From contig JACCIC010000037.1 of the NCBI GenBank assembly GCA_018907035.1, forward strand, positions 2,065,001-2,129,000: a stretch of DNA of 64,000 nt, in the 5' to 3' direction. Within the stretch, counting starts at the first letter, position 1, and every line of letters starts with the position of its first letter. Under the pieces are notes generated by a model. That model searched no databases and was not told the origin of the DNA. It worked only from the letters and a program-made list of their open reading frames with translations. The position numbers and the translations under genes were made by a program. Source of the DNA: Sycobia sp. Sy_11 (taxonomy: Eukaryota > Arthropoda > Insecta > Hymenoptera > Epichrysomallidae). Positions 48,781 through 62,241 of this stretch are shown in pieces.

Positions 48781-50024
48781 TCCACCATTCGGAGTTATTA
48801 CAATATGGGCAGTAGGTGATGCACGATGTTCGTTAACGTTTTACAAGTACGTACATTTCGTATACATCGATCCGCTGCACGGATGCGCTCGGGGCGCGAT
48901 GTCACGTCGCGCTCCAATTTTCATACGTCCATGCGCAATTACACGTCGCTGCAGTCTGCGCGCATAATATACGTGATACAAATAATCGGGGGGGGGGGAG
49001 CAGGAGGAGGGTCAGCGTCGAAGAGAGGACCGAGAAAGGGAGTGACAGAAGATAAAAATAAAATCGAAGAATATATATAAAATAACCGGAGCTGCTTGTT
49101 CATTGAAGGAGACGAGAAGGCAGATCGAAAGAGGGATAGAAAGGGACAGATAAAGAGGAAAAGCATGAATAAGAGATACACAGCGCGGGCGCGCGAGAGA
49201 GAGAGAGAGAGCGGGAGTGAGGAGGCGGGTCGGCCGAACGGAGAGACGAGCTCTATACCAGCTGTTCCTGCCCGTCATTCGTTTTCGCTATCGGATCGTT
49301 ATGTCATCCGCGTATCTTTCCTCTTTTTTGCACTCTTTCGATTTACCTCGCCCTCGCTTTTTCTCTTTCTCTCCCTCTCTTTCTTTCTCGTTCCTTTCCC
49401 CTCTACGAGCACGCACAAAGAGCTTCGCACGAACATTATATATATGTACACGCAAGTATTATACGTATAATGTGGTAGCGATCTTCCGAGCGTAACGGGG
49501 AGTCTCGACTTGCACGTTGACTCCGGCGTGCGCGTGCATGCGTGCAAGTTCGAGAGCTGTGGAATCAAGGCGATGGAAGGAAAGGAGAGAACGAAAGAGA
49601 GCCAGAGGAAAAAAAGGAGTTAACTGATCGGCGCGAGAGATCACGGAGTTTCGATTTCGAGGTTACGACAGAATCGCCATATATTATACACAGATATACG
49701 CGCCACAGGCAACCACTTCTCTCCTGCTCGCCGGTTCCTCTTTTCCCCCCACCGGTTTCTTCGTCGAGTCTCCGCGAGTTTCTCCCTCTCTCTTGCCCTT
49801 TCCCTCGTTCTCCTTCTTTCTCCGTCTCCGTCATTCTCGCGCCTCCGGCCGTTAAAACGCGCCGGTTCTCGCGTTACGGCTGCGCGACGGCTGACGTCAC
49901 CCCCGCATTCGTCGCGCCGTTCACAAAGGCGGACGATAGTATAGATACGTATATTACAGTGGATATTACAGTGGTATGGAGGATGAACAAGGATGGAGAA
50001 ACGGAGATAAAGAGACAGAGAGAG

Positions 50025-50065
<41 letters not shown>

Positions 50066-50180
50066 CGGAAACGAATACACGAAATGCGACCGCGTCCCGC
50101 TGCTGTTGCCTCAACAGCGCACACCTTTTTTCTCACCTATACACAATTAAGTATACATATAATATAACGTTCAGAGAATG
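48781..50180. other. CpG- and polypurine-rich non-coding block
   Basis: Opposed open frames (49096-49568, 49542-50114) are low-complexity Ser/Arg/Glu readings of CT/GA-rich DNA. No gene supported. Confidence 0.45.
50012..50065. repeat. (GA)n microsatellite with GATA interruptions
   Basis: GA units broken by two ATAGAG insertions. Confidence 0.96.
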
Positions 50181-51151
50181 CGCACCGATTACGTACGGGG
50201 AAAGAAGAAGTTAAGTAAACATGTATATAAATGATGGCGACAAAATCCCATTTTTTCGGAGCAGAAGCCAAAAAATGGTATTAATAACGAGAGAAAGTGT
50301 CACCGATAATCTATCGGCAACGTGCAGAGGCACAAGCACAGCTGCGGAAGTCGAGCTTGACGTCGACCTCTCCGTCTTATAATAAAACAAATAATGTATA
50401 TATATGAAAATCACTCTTTCTAACGCGAGACACATGCACACATAGATGTAAATACAAGTCGAGGTGCAACGCTTGTGTTAAAAAGTGTAGGTACCTTGGC
50501 GTCGTGGAAAGCGCGCAGCGTGGTTCACGAAGACGAGGAAAGCGCCGAGAAGTCGGCCGCGCGATCTTTCTCTTTCTCCGCCACTAGCGTTGATATATAT
50601 AATATATATATATCGGTCAGTAAGCTATAAGGTTAGATTATAAACGGAGCCAACTGGGTCCTCGTGCAATCAGGATAGACACACACTAGCAGAATCTCCG
50701 ATGTTGCTGAAGCCGATATCCCAGCGGTGTTCTTGTGCATATATATATATTGCAATATATACAGGTGAATGTTACTCCGTAGCGCACCGCACAAACTCCA
50801 GCTTTTTTCGTCGGCAGATATATTTCTCTCTTGCTCACTTGTTAAATCATCATTATCATCAAAAAGCCACCAACTCACGTTTTAAAACACTCGCGCAAAA
50901 TTCTCTTGTCAATTTAAACCACACTTTATACAATAATTGATGGATAACTTCTTTCTTCTATTTGTTGTTAAACTATAGATCCCTTGCCGTTGTTTTCTTT
51001 ATACTATACGTATATATAATATGGACTCTATTATTGTAACAGCCCGCAATCGTAGGAGATATTACGAATGATTTCGCAGGTCGCCGGGAATATTAGAAAT
51101 AAAGCCGCACAATAAATTCTTTACCAAGTTTTTCCTCGCTCTCGCACATAC

Positions 51152-51211
<60 letters not shown>

Positions 51212-51410
51212 TATTGCCGTAAATATATATTATATATTATATATAAATTCCGCTTGCTGCTACGCAGAGGAAAAACTCGAAGAATTTTATCTTTCTCTCT
51301 CTATATATATATACATACGTAGATATATCTTTTTCTCTTGCTCAAACACTGCAGGGGGGTACGTTAGTATAGGGAAAGACACGAGGATACCATGATCGAC
51401 GAAAATTTCT
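50181..51410. other. mixed non-coding block
   Basis: TA tract at 51153-51205. Nothing coding recognised. Confidence 0.45.
51153..51205. repeat. (TA)n microsatellite, 53 bp
   Basis: Uninterrupted TA, followed by imperfect ATATTA units. Confidence 0.98.
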
Positions 51411-51420
51411 TCAAACTTAC

Positions 51421-51707
51421 AATATTTTGAATATTATTTAATATCTTACGTATGTTTAATGCGTCTCGTTCGACGGAATTATTATTTTATATATACATAT
51501 ATTACGGATGAGTGTCGTGCGTCGATGCAGCGCTGCACTAGGCTCTTATCGTGTATTATTAATATTATTATTATTATTATATGTATGCATACGCGGACGC
51601 GCGTGACCGTGTGTTTAATATATGTGCGTGTGTTAAAAGTCGCGAGCGAGCGCGCGCACTGAACGTATGGGGGGACACACGGCGTTCACGAGCTGCACAA
51701 GCGGACT
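51421..51707 (-). promoter_or_regulatory. candidate TATA-less start site and first non-coding exon, minus strand
   Basis: A consensus insect initiator TCAGTC (minus strand, A+1 at 51707) lies in CpG-rich DNA without a TATA box. About 287 nt downstream the minus strand has a strong donor GTAAGTTTG (51420-51412). Together they would make a 5' non-coding exon pointing toward mbl, ~51 kb away. All parts are common words, so this is a hypothesis. Confidence 0.2.
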
Positions 51708-53763
51708 GAGTCGAGCGACACGACACGACTGTGGCTGTGGCACTGTGGAGTCGCGCGCAGGCGGCAGGGCGCTGCTACGCCGCCGTCGCCGCTCCGCGCT
51801 GCACGGACGAACGGGTTCCCACACTACTACAAACTTTCATATACGCACGTGATATACACACATGCGCGCGCGCGCCGATAAACGAGGACAGAGCGTGTGA
51901 GCGCGCGGCCTGTATAATTCTTCCTCCGCTGCTCCGTTTTCTCGCATTTCGTCTCTCTCTCTTTCTCCGCGGCCGCGACTCGATCCCGTCTACTCCACCT
52001 CTCTCGCTCACTCCCTCTCGGTCTCTCTCTCTCTCTCTTTCTCTCTCTTTTCCGTCCCTGTCGGACGGGCGACCGCTGCGCCCTCTAACCACCGTTGTTT
52101 CTTTCGCTCTCTCTCACACTCATTCAATGCCGGCACTGGCGGCGGCGGAGGAGGAGTTAGAGGACGCAGACGATGTCCGGTTCCATGCGCCAAGCAGCGC
52201 GACGGCGCGGGCGGCGGCGTTATGCCGACTCATAGTATGAAGTAGGGTTAGGTCGGCTGCTAGTGTCGCTACCACGGCTATTCTATCTGTGTGTTCGTGT
52301 GAGTGTGTGTACATGCGTATATAAATGACGGAGTTATCTTTTCGCAACAAAAAAAAACGTGACCGAGCATGAAAGAATAGTACGTCGGTTAGTACCCAAA
52401 TGCTTTTGGTGTGATAAATATAGTATCGTACTTTGTAAATCTTTCTTCATTCCATAGTTTATCTTTTTCCTACCTTCTACGCCTGTAGAATTCCTCGCTC
52501 CATTGGTGCGTCAACGAGGCGGATTAGTCAAAAATCAAAGCATGGGACATCGAGACGGTTGTATGGTAGCGATGAGGCACGTTCATTCACTGTCACAGTA
52601 TAATTTTCACAAATCCTGCACCAACAATATAATATCAAATTGTGTCATTTTATCTTGTATATAGAAAAGCAAATAAAACGCCGTGGATCAGCGTAAAAAG
52701 CTGTCGCCCGCGGAACGTCGGCACATTACCTCACATACCCGTACACACACACACACACAAACACAGTCACACACTACACGCCCGCACGCGAACAATGCGT
52801 CGATGGCTCGCTTACGTGGGCGTGCGCGTTGCAGACGCCTCCGTAACTATATATATATATACAGGTCTCGCTACACTCTCCCATTCACTCGATCTCCGGC
52901 GGCGGTGTCGGCATCGGTTTATAGGAGTCGCATATATACAAGAATACAGGTGCGTTGGCGTTAAAGCATCAGTGGCGGCGGTGGTGGCAGGCAGCACCAG
53001 CAGCAACGTGAATATGCGCGCACAGCTGACGTATAGGTCCTTTGTTACTACGCCAGAGGGGGGGGGGTTGCGCGGTGGGAAGGGCAAAGCGCGCGCGGCG
53101 GCGTTCGCGATATAATACGCGTCGTGTGTATATAGACAGGGGGAAGGGGCGAGGAGGCGCGCACGTGTGCGTATATTCTAAACAGTATTACATATATACA
53201 CCTAGGCCCGCGTGCCTCTCTCGCATCAGGTGCGGCAAGAGAGAGGGAAGAGCAGAACGGCGACTTATTATTCAGACATACCTATATTTAGACTATTGTA
53301 GAGCAGTATGAGATTATGTATATGTGTAGGAAGAGACCCGATGTGCACAGAAGGAAGCGCGGGCGCGGGAGGGAAGGATCCTGGCGGCGACGGCGGCGGC
53401 GCGCGACACGACGACGTCGACGACGACTGCGCGTTTCGTGCGAGCGGCGATGGCAGAGGGGGGAAGGCGCTACTTCGACGCCAGCGCCTCTGTCGCGGCG
53501 AGGGGCGAGCGTGCGTATAGTATGCGTGCGCACCATCCGTATAGCTCCCCTGCGACGCCCCGCGACCGCCGCCGCCGCCACCCCTTCGCGTTACTGCTGG
53601 TGCACCCTGTTCCTCGTCGCACTACTCCCCTCCCAACCAGTGCGGGGCTCGCTCGAGACCCCCCTCGCGCCGACGTGTGTATATATACGTGCTCTGTATA
53701 TGTACTTCTATAGTTGCCTTTTGGGGGATGCTTTTTTCACGGATCGTACCGCGCTCGCGGTGC

Positions 53764-53769
<6 letters not shown>

Positions 53770-53821
<52 letters not shown>
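53770..53821. repeat. (CT)n microsatellite, 52 bp
   Basis: Uninterrupted CT. Confidence 0.98.
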
Positions 53822-53824
<3 letters not shown>

Positions 53825-53987
53825 TTTTCGTGTCTGGTACTACCCATTTACGCTATAATAGAAGTCAATTTTTGGGAACGCAACGCCCCCCCCCCGCACC
53901 GTCTCGATATATGTCCCACTGTTCTATACGATTGCGTTTCTACGCGCGCACACGCACCCCTCACACGTGCGCGCGCGTTCATAGAAC

Positions 53988-53989
<2 letters not shown>

Positions 53990-54026
<37 letters not shown>
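53990..54026. repeat. (GA)n microsatellite
   Basis: About 18 GA units; with the CT tract ~170 bp to its left it forms a potential long-range inverted pair. Confidence 0.97.
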
Positions 54027-54028
<2 letters not shown>

Positions 54029-54130
54029 CTCTCTTTGCGTGCAGGGCCAGGGTATCTGATGGCTATCGCGATATTTTACCCTCCCTCGGAGATCCGTCAT
54101 CCTTCGACAAATTGCCTTTTAATTTAGAGA

Positions 54131-56790
54131 TTTTTTAATCGTTGATATATAAAAGGGAGAATCGAAGAGAGTAAGGGCAGCAACGATTCTATACTTTGCC
54201 CTATTCGTCCCGTACGGTGGGCATCGTGTCATCACGAGGTATTATTCAATATATACATAGGCTTCCTTTTCATCTTTTTCCTCGTATACGTATGTGTTGA
54301 ACTTTTGATCCGCGTGGAATAATGCACCGCTGATTGAGCTGTCGGTGGAAGTGAAATTATTGATATTAAAGGATTAGAGTTCGCAAAAGGCTGAGGAATA
54401 TAAATGAATTCGTTCGAATAACGAAGTTCCCCATAAACTTTTTTTTGAAACGAATATTAAAAAAAGAATTGCATATTGATTAAGCGTATTGCGCAATAAT
54501 ATTAATACCGTGCTCTTCGTATACATTTTGTAATATACGGCAAATCATACGAATATTAGGGTCAGCAAAACAATTATATATTTTATTTATTAGAAAATGC
54601 ACTTTATTTAATAGAATCTATAGCAAAGAATATGTATTATATGATTGCAACTTATTTATTCTGTTTGGTATGAGGCAATAAATAGCCTTTATACATTAAA
54701 AATTATCAATTGATGCTGGCGACTAATTTAAGAAATAACTTCAGAAGAAATAAAAAAGCAAAGAATTACAAGGCCTCTTTTTTGTATATTAGATAAAGTT
54801 TATTCTACTTCTGGTACTATTGCTATGCTTATTAACGGTGACAGCATAATATGATGTGTTAGTAAACAAGGCATATAAATTGTAACGACGCTGATTCTGC
54901 GTCCATTCACAGAGACAGCGGGATTAAAAATATATAAGGTCTGCCGAATGATACAAAGCTATACTTAACTTCATTACGTATATATAAAGATACAATACTA
55001 TATAGCTCGTAGATACAAATAATCATTTTTCTGAAGGATTATTTAATTGGAAAAAATAACATGCGTTCAGATATATTCTGAAATCTATTACTTCAAAAAA
55101 ATTATAAATGTTTAGAGATAATTTTATATAGTTATGTAGTTTATATACATAAAAGAATGGCTAAATTTTTACAAAAAAATTTTAAAAAATTATAGAAAAT
55201 TAATAAAGATTATTTACATTTGAAAGTAACAAGTGTCCACAGTGTAAGCACTGAAACAATACGATCCCAACGTCAATTTTGACTAAATAAGAACTCAACT
55301 AGCTCAAAGTAGCAAAATTCTATTCAACCTTTATGTGAAACAAAATCGAAATTAGTGTATAATGCAGCAATGTGGGTCAAATATTTGAAGTTTCCAATAT
55401 ATTTATTTCTTGGATGAAACATTGATTTACTTCAATTTGTGCAACATTTCACAACTATTATGATGTTAAATGTAGTAAGTGCTTTTGTACATTATTATAC
55501 CAATTTTTATATGTAATAAAAATCTAATTTATTAAAAAAATATTAATCTAAACCCTCTCGTTATTTATTATATGTGCTTAAAAAAATTATATTTTTCATA
55601 GTATATAAAAAATCTATATATAAAACCTGCTTGTATACTTTTTAATTTGACTCATTTGTTCCAGTTTAGTATACGTAGTATGATCTAATGTCTGACGAAC
55701 CAAATTATAAACAAAGTTTCTTATATTGTATTCAAACGATAAAGAACAACTCGTTCTGAATCATTTCAGGATACAAACTGACACGATAATATATTACATT
55801 GTATTATTAAATTCTTTATGAATATAATAATAATATGGAATAAACAAGACAAGATTTATATGGAAGACCCAAGAAAGAACATGGATCCATGAATACAGAC
55901 ACACGCGGGCGCGCGTACACACACACGTTTCTGTAATATGAACCCTGATAAATGTTTATTCTCCGGGTTATATCACGCCAGCGAGAATCTATTCCGAAGA
56001 CATTGCTCTTCCTATCAATCTTTATAAATCCGGAAATACGACAACTCAGATGGATGCTGCTTTAGTCAGCTATTTTCTAGAATACTCGACTCATCCTTTA
56101 TACGCAAAATAATGCGAAACTATATCAAGCTTGGTTGCTGTGAATAAAGTCGCCAAATCAATACTGCAAAATCATTCGAAATTCAAACCCCGAAAATTTA
56201 AGAGTCTCTATATAGAAATATGCTTCCATCAAAGATTAGATTCAGCGTGTTTTACGACGTAAAATACTAGAATTGACGATAGGTGACGAACTTTTGTTCT
56301 AGTACAACACAAATTTCAATTTGCATTTTCAGGTATAGCATGTGAAAAATCGCACATATCGATTAATCTTAATCAGAAACCCTTGAGTTATACAAGTAAC
56401 TTATGTCTTACTTTTTTAATTTTTTTAAAGCAAATTGAAATTTTTACATATAGGTTTATATGCTAATATTCTAATTATAAACGCAAAAAAGTCCAATTAT
56501 GCCATAGTCTTCTACGCATAAACATAGATTATGCTAGTTAGTTAGTTATGTGAAGTACTAATCTTTTCTAGAACTGTTTAAAGTGGGCTATATATATATA
56601 TATATAGTTTTAGTTAGGATGGTTAATATGGTCAAATCATTTTCGTACCATATAATAGCTATATAAATGCATGCTTTACCCATTTACTCAAGATTCACGA
56701 TATATGTGACGTCCATGTTCGTTCATAGGTTATACATCCCAAATCAGTTCGGTGCATGATGTGAGGAAACACTAGTTTACTAGGCTTATA
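54131..56790. other. AT-rich desert, part 1
   Basis: About 2.6 kb with almost no open frames, only a short TA tract at 56590-56606. Nothing recognised. Confidence 0.5.
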
Positions 56791-56794
56791 TGTC

Positions 56795-56796
<2 letters not shown>

Positions 56797-56841
<45 letters not shown>
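56797..56841. repeat. (GA)n microsatellite, 45 bp
   Basis: Uninterrupted GA. Confidence 0.98.
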
Positions 56842-56843
<2 letters not shown>

Positions 56844-59460
56844 AATCCAAACTCGAATCTGCTCGAATGTCAGACAGAACTCAGGTTTCCCTCTCCTCTA
56901 CCTTTCTACCTCTCTACCCCTCTCTCTTTCTGACTTTCGCATGGTATATATATTTACGTACTTTACGCACACAGATTGTGCTGCGCTCATCCTGCTCTTT
57001 CTCACACTCCTTGCTCTGATATTACCTTCTCTCATTCTCATTTCCACTCTATTCCCCAAGGCTCCCTCCTTTCATCTTTCTCTTCCTCGCTCATCTTATT
57101 CTTTAGTTCTGTCTTTTTTAACATCTCGCTTGCGTGTCTCACCATCTCCCCCTTTCTTTTTCTTTAATCCTCCGCTCCTTGCCTCCCGTTCGCAGTGACT
57201 CTCCGTCTTTTCGACGTGCTATATAATGCCATATAGAGTAGGAACCTAGAATTAGGTAGAGAAATATAGAATATAATACAAAAATAAAATAATAAATAAA
57301 ATAATGAAATAAAATGTTGAAAATTAGTCGGAGAGTTTCTCGCAAATTGCACAATCCTTAGTCATGCGAGTCACTCGTACGATTCGAATCTATAAGATTT
57401 AATTATATTCAAAGTTTCAGTTGCAATCGTGTTAATCGTTTTGAAATTAGTACTAATAATGTATAAAAGAATAATTAAAAATCTATGCTTGTTAGCAATA
57501 AAAAAATCAATAGTCAACAAATAGTAAAGCTGATGAAATATCTAAAAAAGGTTTGATGTAATCTACGTTCACCAAACCTGCCGTTCGCTAACTAAAATTA
57601 AGAGAAAAAATGTTTAATGTATCAAAGCAATAAAAAAACTAAAAGAATTCTGAACCTTGTAATACTATGAGCATAACTCTAATTTCTTTGGAGAAATAAG
57701 TGCATTTAAAAGTAATTACCAATTTTTTGATAACATCTTGAAGGATTGTCCAGGAGAGGTTATCTAGGATCCATACTAGTAAATGAGGACAGTAAGTGTA
57801 TTTTGATGTAATTTTTCATATACGAGGACAACCCTCCACCATTGTTACGAACTTGTCTCAATAGAGATTACCCCCTTACATTATCTTCGTAATCATCTGT
57901 AGAAGTCCCAAGACATGTTTTCGCATGTTTCTGCTATACTAAAAATCCAATAGACAAATTCTACTATAGTCTCATACATTTATTATATGTTAGGATGCAA
58001 ACAGTTTATGTTAATAAAACAGACCTTAGCACCTGTTTTACTAATTTTATAAGCACGATATGTTTATTGAATTTCAGCCTTAGTAAGTGAATTATTATTA
58101 ATGCAATTTTTATTCTCTTTGAAAGCTGATATTATTTGTAGAACTAATATTACATAATGAAAAATGATATTTTTGCATGATAGTCTGAAGCTCTGCAGAG
58201 AGATCTAAGCGCATAAATTTGATCGCCGTTTCCTTTTCTAGCAAGAATTTTTCTTCTGCTATACTAAGAATACTGAAAACCTAGTTTAATATTAAATTGC
58301 TTGAACATTATATAAATAATAAGAAAAATTTAATTCAATTTTCATCAATTCAATTGAATATTTTATAAAAAATTTGCTAGTAAATGAATATGAAAACATT
58401 CATGTAAAGGTTAGATTTAGGTTACTAGCTTTGTGTGAGAAAGAAAAAAATACTTTTACATACTATTTTAGAATTATTTTACATACTTAGTGTACAATTC
58501 GAGACGAACTAGTCATGAAAGGGGAATGGGTATTGTGTCGATTTTTAAATCCTTTGTACTGTTCAAATTAAAGATTGTTTTATTAAATAAGTAGGATTAT
58601 TCCTTGTACTGCAAAAGCTTGATCAGTCTCAGCAATAATTTATGGTTCACCTTTTTTCAAGCCATTATAATGACAATCATTTAACATCTTATTATATTTG
58701 AAAACGAACATTTCTTTGTCATTTTTTGTAACTTTTATATATAGATATATCACCAAGAGAAGATATCATATAGGTAAGCCCATTGTATGTACTTTCCGAA
58801 TCATTAGATTGCAAGCAAGAAGTTAATTTATTATTAAACATACCTTATTGCTTATATACTAATATTCGATCGTTTATTAATATATTCAATTTAGATTTCG
58901 CTAATAAAATAAATTAATTTTAACATTCCGTTATTAATATTATTAAAGTTCATGTCTAATTTGGATATTTCGGATAATGAGTCGTTAAGTACTTTAAATT
59001 TAAGGAAAATTGTTGATTCAAAATTAATTATCTATATTTAAAAATGGTTATACAGATTACCAACTGTTTTATCTACATTATCTGTCTTAAACGATCCTTT
59101 ATTTTTTTATTTCTACTAGTATAGGTTGGTAAAAACGACTATTAGTTGTAACTAGCTTTCCTATTATTTGCAATCAAAGATTCGATATTCGGAGAGCTGT
59201 ACCAATTCCACTAATTGACACTGTACAGAATTTATCTTCGGCATTAATTGATTTATACTTTTTACTATAAATTTTATATTAATCGAACTATCTTGACTAT
59301 AATAAGTGTACATATCAATATTACTTATACTATTAGAGATCTTACATGAAGAAATTACATTAATTACGATATAAGTTACTCATATGTCATGGTATGGTTT
59401 AATACACCCAAAGTATTTCAATAATTGAGTCCTGTCGATTTCTTTTTGTATTTAAAATTA
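56842..59460. other. CT-rich patch, then AT-rich desert, part 2
   Basis: A pyrimidine-rich patch (56885-57200) gives Ser/Leu-rich frames without support; after 57360 the DNA is AT-rich and empty. The stretch 57720-57900 reads like possible old transposon sequence, but no motif is clear. Confidence 0.4.
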
Positions 59461-59498
59461 ATTATTCAAACCTAATGGTTTTCATGTTATTTAAATTT

Positions 59499-59500
<2 letters not shown>

Positions 59501-59593
<93 letters not shown>
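59501..59593. repeat. (TA)n joined directly to (GA)n, 93 bp
   Basis: 48 bp of TA followed without spacer by ~45 bp of GA. Confidence 0.98.
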
Positions 59594-59596
<3 letters not shown>

Positions 59597-59956
59597 GAGA
59601 GAGACAAAGAAAGAGAGTCGAGAACTCGCCAAACCGACTCCACGGAGCTCTTGGATGCTCTCACTCCTGTATCGTCAAGCTTTCGAAAAGTGTGGGTGTC
59701 GAGCAAACGAGTATACGTAATCCGGAGAATGTACTCCTTCTCCCTTTCTTTCTCTCCGTCTCTCTCTATTTCTCATTTTCTCATTTTTAGTTTGCCGATG
59801 TACAAATACGTGTGTACCGGTACACAGCACGTACATCGGGATCCGAAGGCGCTGCAGCTCGCTCGATGAATCTCGCATACACGGAGGGAGGATGAGAGAG
59901 ACGAAAAAGACGAAGGACCGGCGCGCTGCGCGGCGAGTGGACGAAAACTCCTTTCG

Positions 59957-59993
<37 letters not shown>

Positions 59994-60320
59994 GACGCGC
60001 ACTAGCCTCTTGCGTATGTGTGCGACGCCGAGACTCAGCGGCCTCGCGAAGAGTGCGGCGCGCCGAATTCTTCTCGACACAGATAGGAACGCGCGCGCAC
60101 GTACATACACACTGCACACGCTGATACGCACGCGCGCGCGAGCAACGCGGAGGCTCTCTGAAGTCGGTGGATACTTTCGGGGCCGCCTCTTCTTGATTGT
60201 ATTTGCTTTCAAGCAAGCTTCGCTATTAGTCGTCCACCGATAGAGCGGACTGCTAAATTGCTCGCGACCTTCGAGTTTATTATGCGGGGGAGCTAATGAA
60301 ATTCGCAAACTACTCCAAGA
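59594..60320. other. CpG-rich non-coding block
   Basis: Contains a TA tract at 59959-59990 and CG-rich words. No credible gene. Confidence 0.45.
59959..59990. repeat. (TA)n microsatellite
   Basis: 32 bp of TA. Confidence 0.97.
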
Positions 60321-61890
60321 TCGTTGGATTTATGCCGTGGGAATAAATTATGGGCGAAATTGGTTTGCTTATAAAGTTGTCTATGAGATGACGGGCAAAG
60401 ATTTATTTCTGCCGAATTAAGTATTTGAGATTTTTCCTGCACAAGCGTTACATAAATCGATGACAGATAATTCCAGAAAATTTAAGCAGAAAACATCAAT
60501 CGTTCTGCAGAGTTCAAAACAAAATTAACAGCTTAATTATCCCGATCTCTCTGAAAAAATCATCGACGAGAATACATAACTTTTACTTTAATGGCATATA
60601 ATTGTTCGACGAATGACCGAAATAATTCATTTATCAATTTTTTTAACTCTGTCGAATAAAACGTATCTCTTCTTTATGTTTCTATTGCCGTTTTGTTCTG
60701 TAATTACGCTCTTCTTGTCGGTAACTGTCGCCGCTAGAGGGAATCGATCAGTTGTAACTTGTTTAACTAGACACGAAATTGAAATAGTTTCATCACGGAT
60801 CAATGGGTATCGGTGTTGTATTGAGGAATTCGTGCTGGTAGCGTTGGACGAAACACGAAAATTCACTTGAGGTATATTCGGTGCGCAGGCGATCATTCAT
60901 TGTGACAAGAGAGTATTTAGCCCTTCCGAAACAGTGTAAGAGTTATTATGTACTCATCGATGCATTTACCGGAGTGATCGAGATAATTAATATGTTAATT
61001 TTGTTTTAAATTGAAAAACATCGGAAACACTGTCTTCCGTGAAACGGTTAATTGAAAAAATGATTTGTACAACTTATATTTCTTATATTTTTTCTTATGC
61101 GCGTATTCAATTAAAAAACTGACATCAGGGATATGTAGTTATTGTAACTTTATAAATATGTATAAGAATCAAAGAAAAGAAAAAGTGGAACGTAAAATTG
61201 TTGACAGCTGCATCTTCGACGAACCGATATTTGGTAACAAAATTATTACGTAAATACTGTTGAACCGTACGTACTAATATCGCAACATTACGATTAAAGG
61301 AAATCTTTAATTAATCGATAACTTCCTATACTCCGGGCGAAATCGTTAAATACGCGATAAAAGCAGTTTCTTTGGTGATCAGGAATACAATAATTAAATT
61401 TATATGAAATTATCTGATAAACTTTGTGTATATTTCAACGCTATTCCTTTATCGTAATAAATAATTAATTTCTATTGAAAAGTTTCCATTAAGCTTCACT
61501 GGGACCTCATTAATTCCGTATGCCGCAATAAAAAAAAAATTATATTTCGAAATTTGCTGATTTATTACATAAGATTGCTCTCAGAAGCGGCGGTAAATTG
61601 TGACATCAGTTTTGCGAGGATAGAACGTTGTCGGGCGAATAAAGCATAGAAACAAAAAAGATGGGCAAGAAAATGTACGAAATTCCCCCGGTGCAATCTC
61701 CGCGCCACGAGAGAGCGGGTATTCTCGGACTATTCGCTCCTTATACCCGTCTGTGCTTTTTTTATACTCTTTCCCTCCGTCTCTTTTTCCCTTGCCCTGG
61801 AAATTAATTGCCCCCCTCCACCCTGTCCTCCTGCTTTCTTCGTTCCTTCTTCGCGCCGTATCTTTCTCGAAGATAATCCAATAATAGAGA
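60321..61890. other. AT-rich non-coding block
   Basis: Opposed 85-89-codon frames at 60613-60896; the plus-strand one has a hydrophobic stretch, but neither is recognised. Confidence 0.4.
60731..60743 (+). promoter_or_regulatory. CTCF-like motif
   Basis: CCGCTAGAGGGAA matches CCRSYAGRGGG of the CTCF core; the following GC of the full motif is absent. Confidence 0.25.

Positions 61891-61892
<2 letters not shown>

Positions 61893-61951
<59 letters not shown>
61893..61951. repeat. (TA)n microsatellite, 59 bp
   Basis: Uninterrupted TA. Confidence 0.98.
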
Positions 61952-61953
<2 letters not shown>

Positions 61954-62241
61954 CAATATTGGGAGAGCAAAAATATATTACCGATGCGCGTACGATTACG
62001 CAGTGTATTGGAGGTATATATAACAAAACCCAAGCGTTCGTTCGACGTTAGAAAGACGAACCTGTCCTTGTTGTTGCCAAGGGATAAAAAGCCATGAGGG
62101 GGAGGCAAGGGGCGTGAGCACGGAGGCGGACTAAAGCAAAAAGAATGAAGAGAAAAGCCTCTCGCGAACCGGCTGAAGGAGAATAGACGGCAAGCCGGGG
62201 CAAGGCGAAGATCGAGATAAGAATTAACCCTTCGCCTATAC

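Larger units (their letters stand above)
51590..54130. other. largest CpG-rich block of the window
   Basis: About 2.5 kb of GC-rich, CpG-dense DNA with CT (52021-52047) and other tracts. Overlapping open frames on both strands are Arg/Ala/Ser-rich and unrecognised. By composition this is the best promoter-region candidate in the window. Confidence 0.45.

Noticed and set aside
53316..54138. Overlapping 150-180-codon frames in the CpG-rich block
   Set aside because: Arg-rich and poly-Ser-Leu readings of GGC and CT repeats in several frames at once; no conserved motif.
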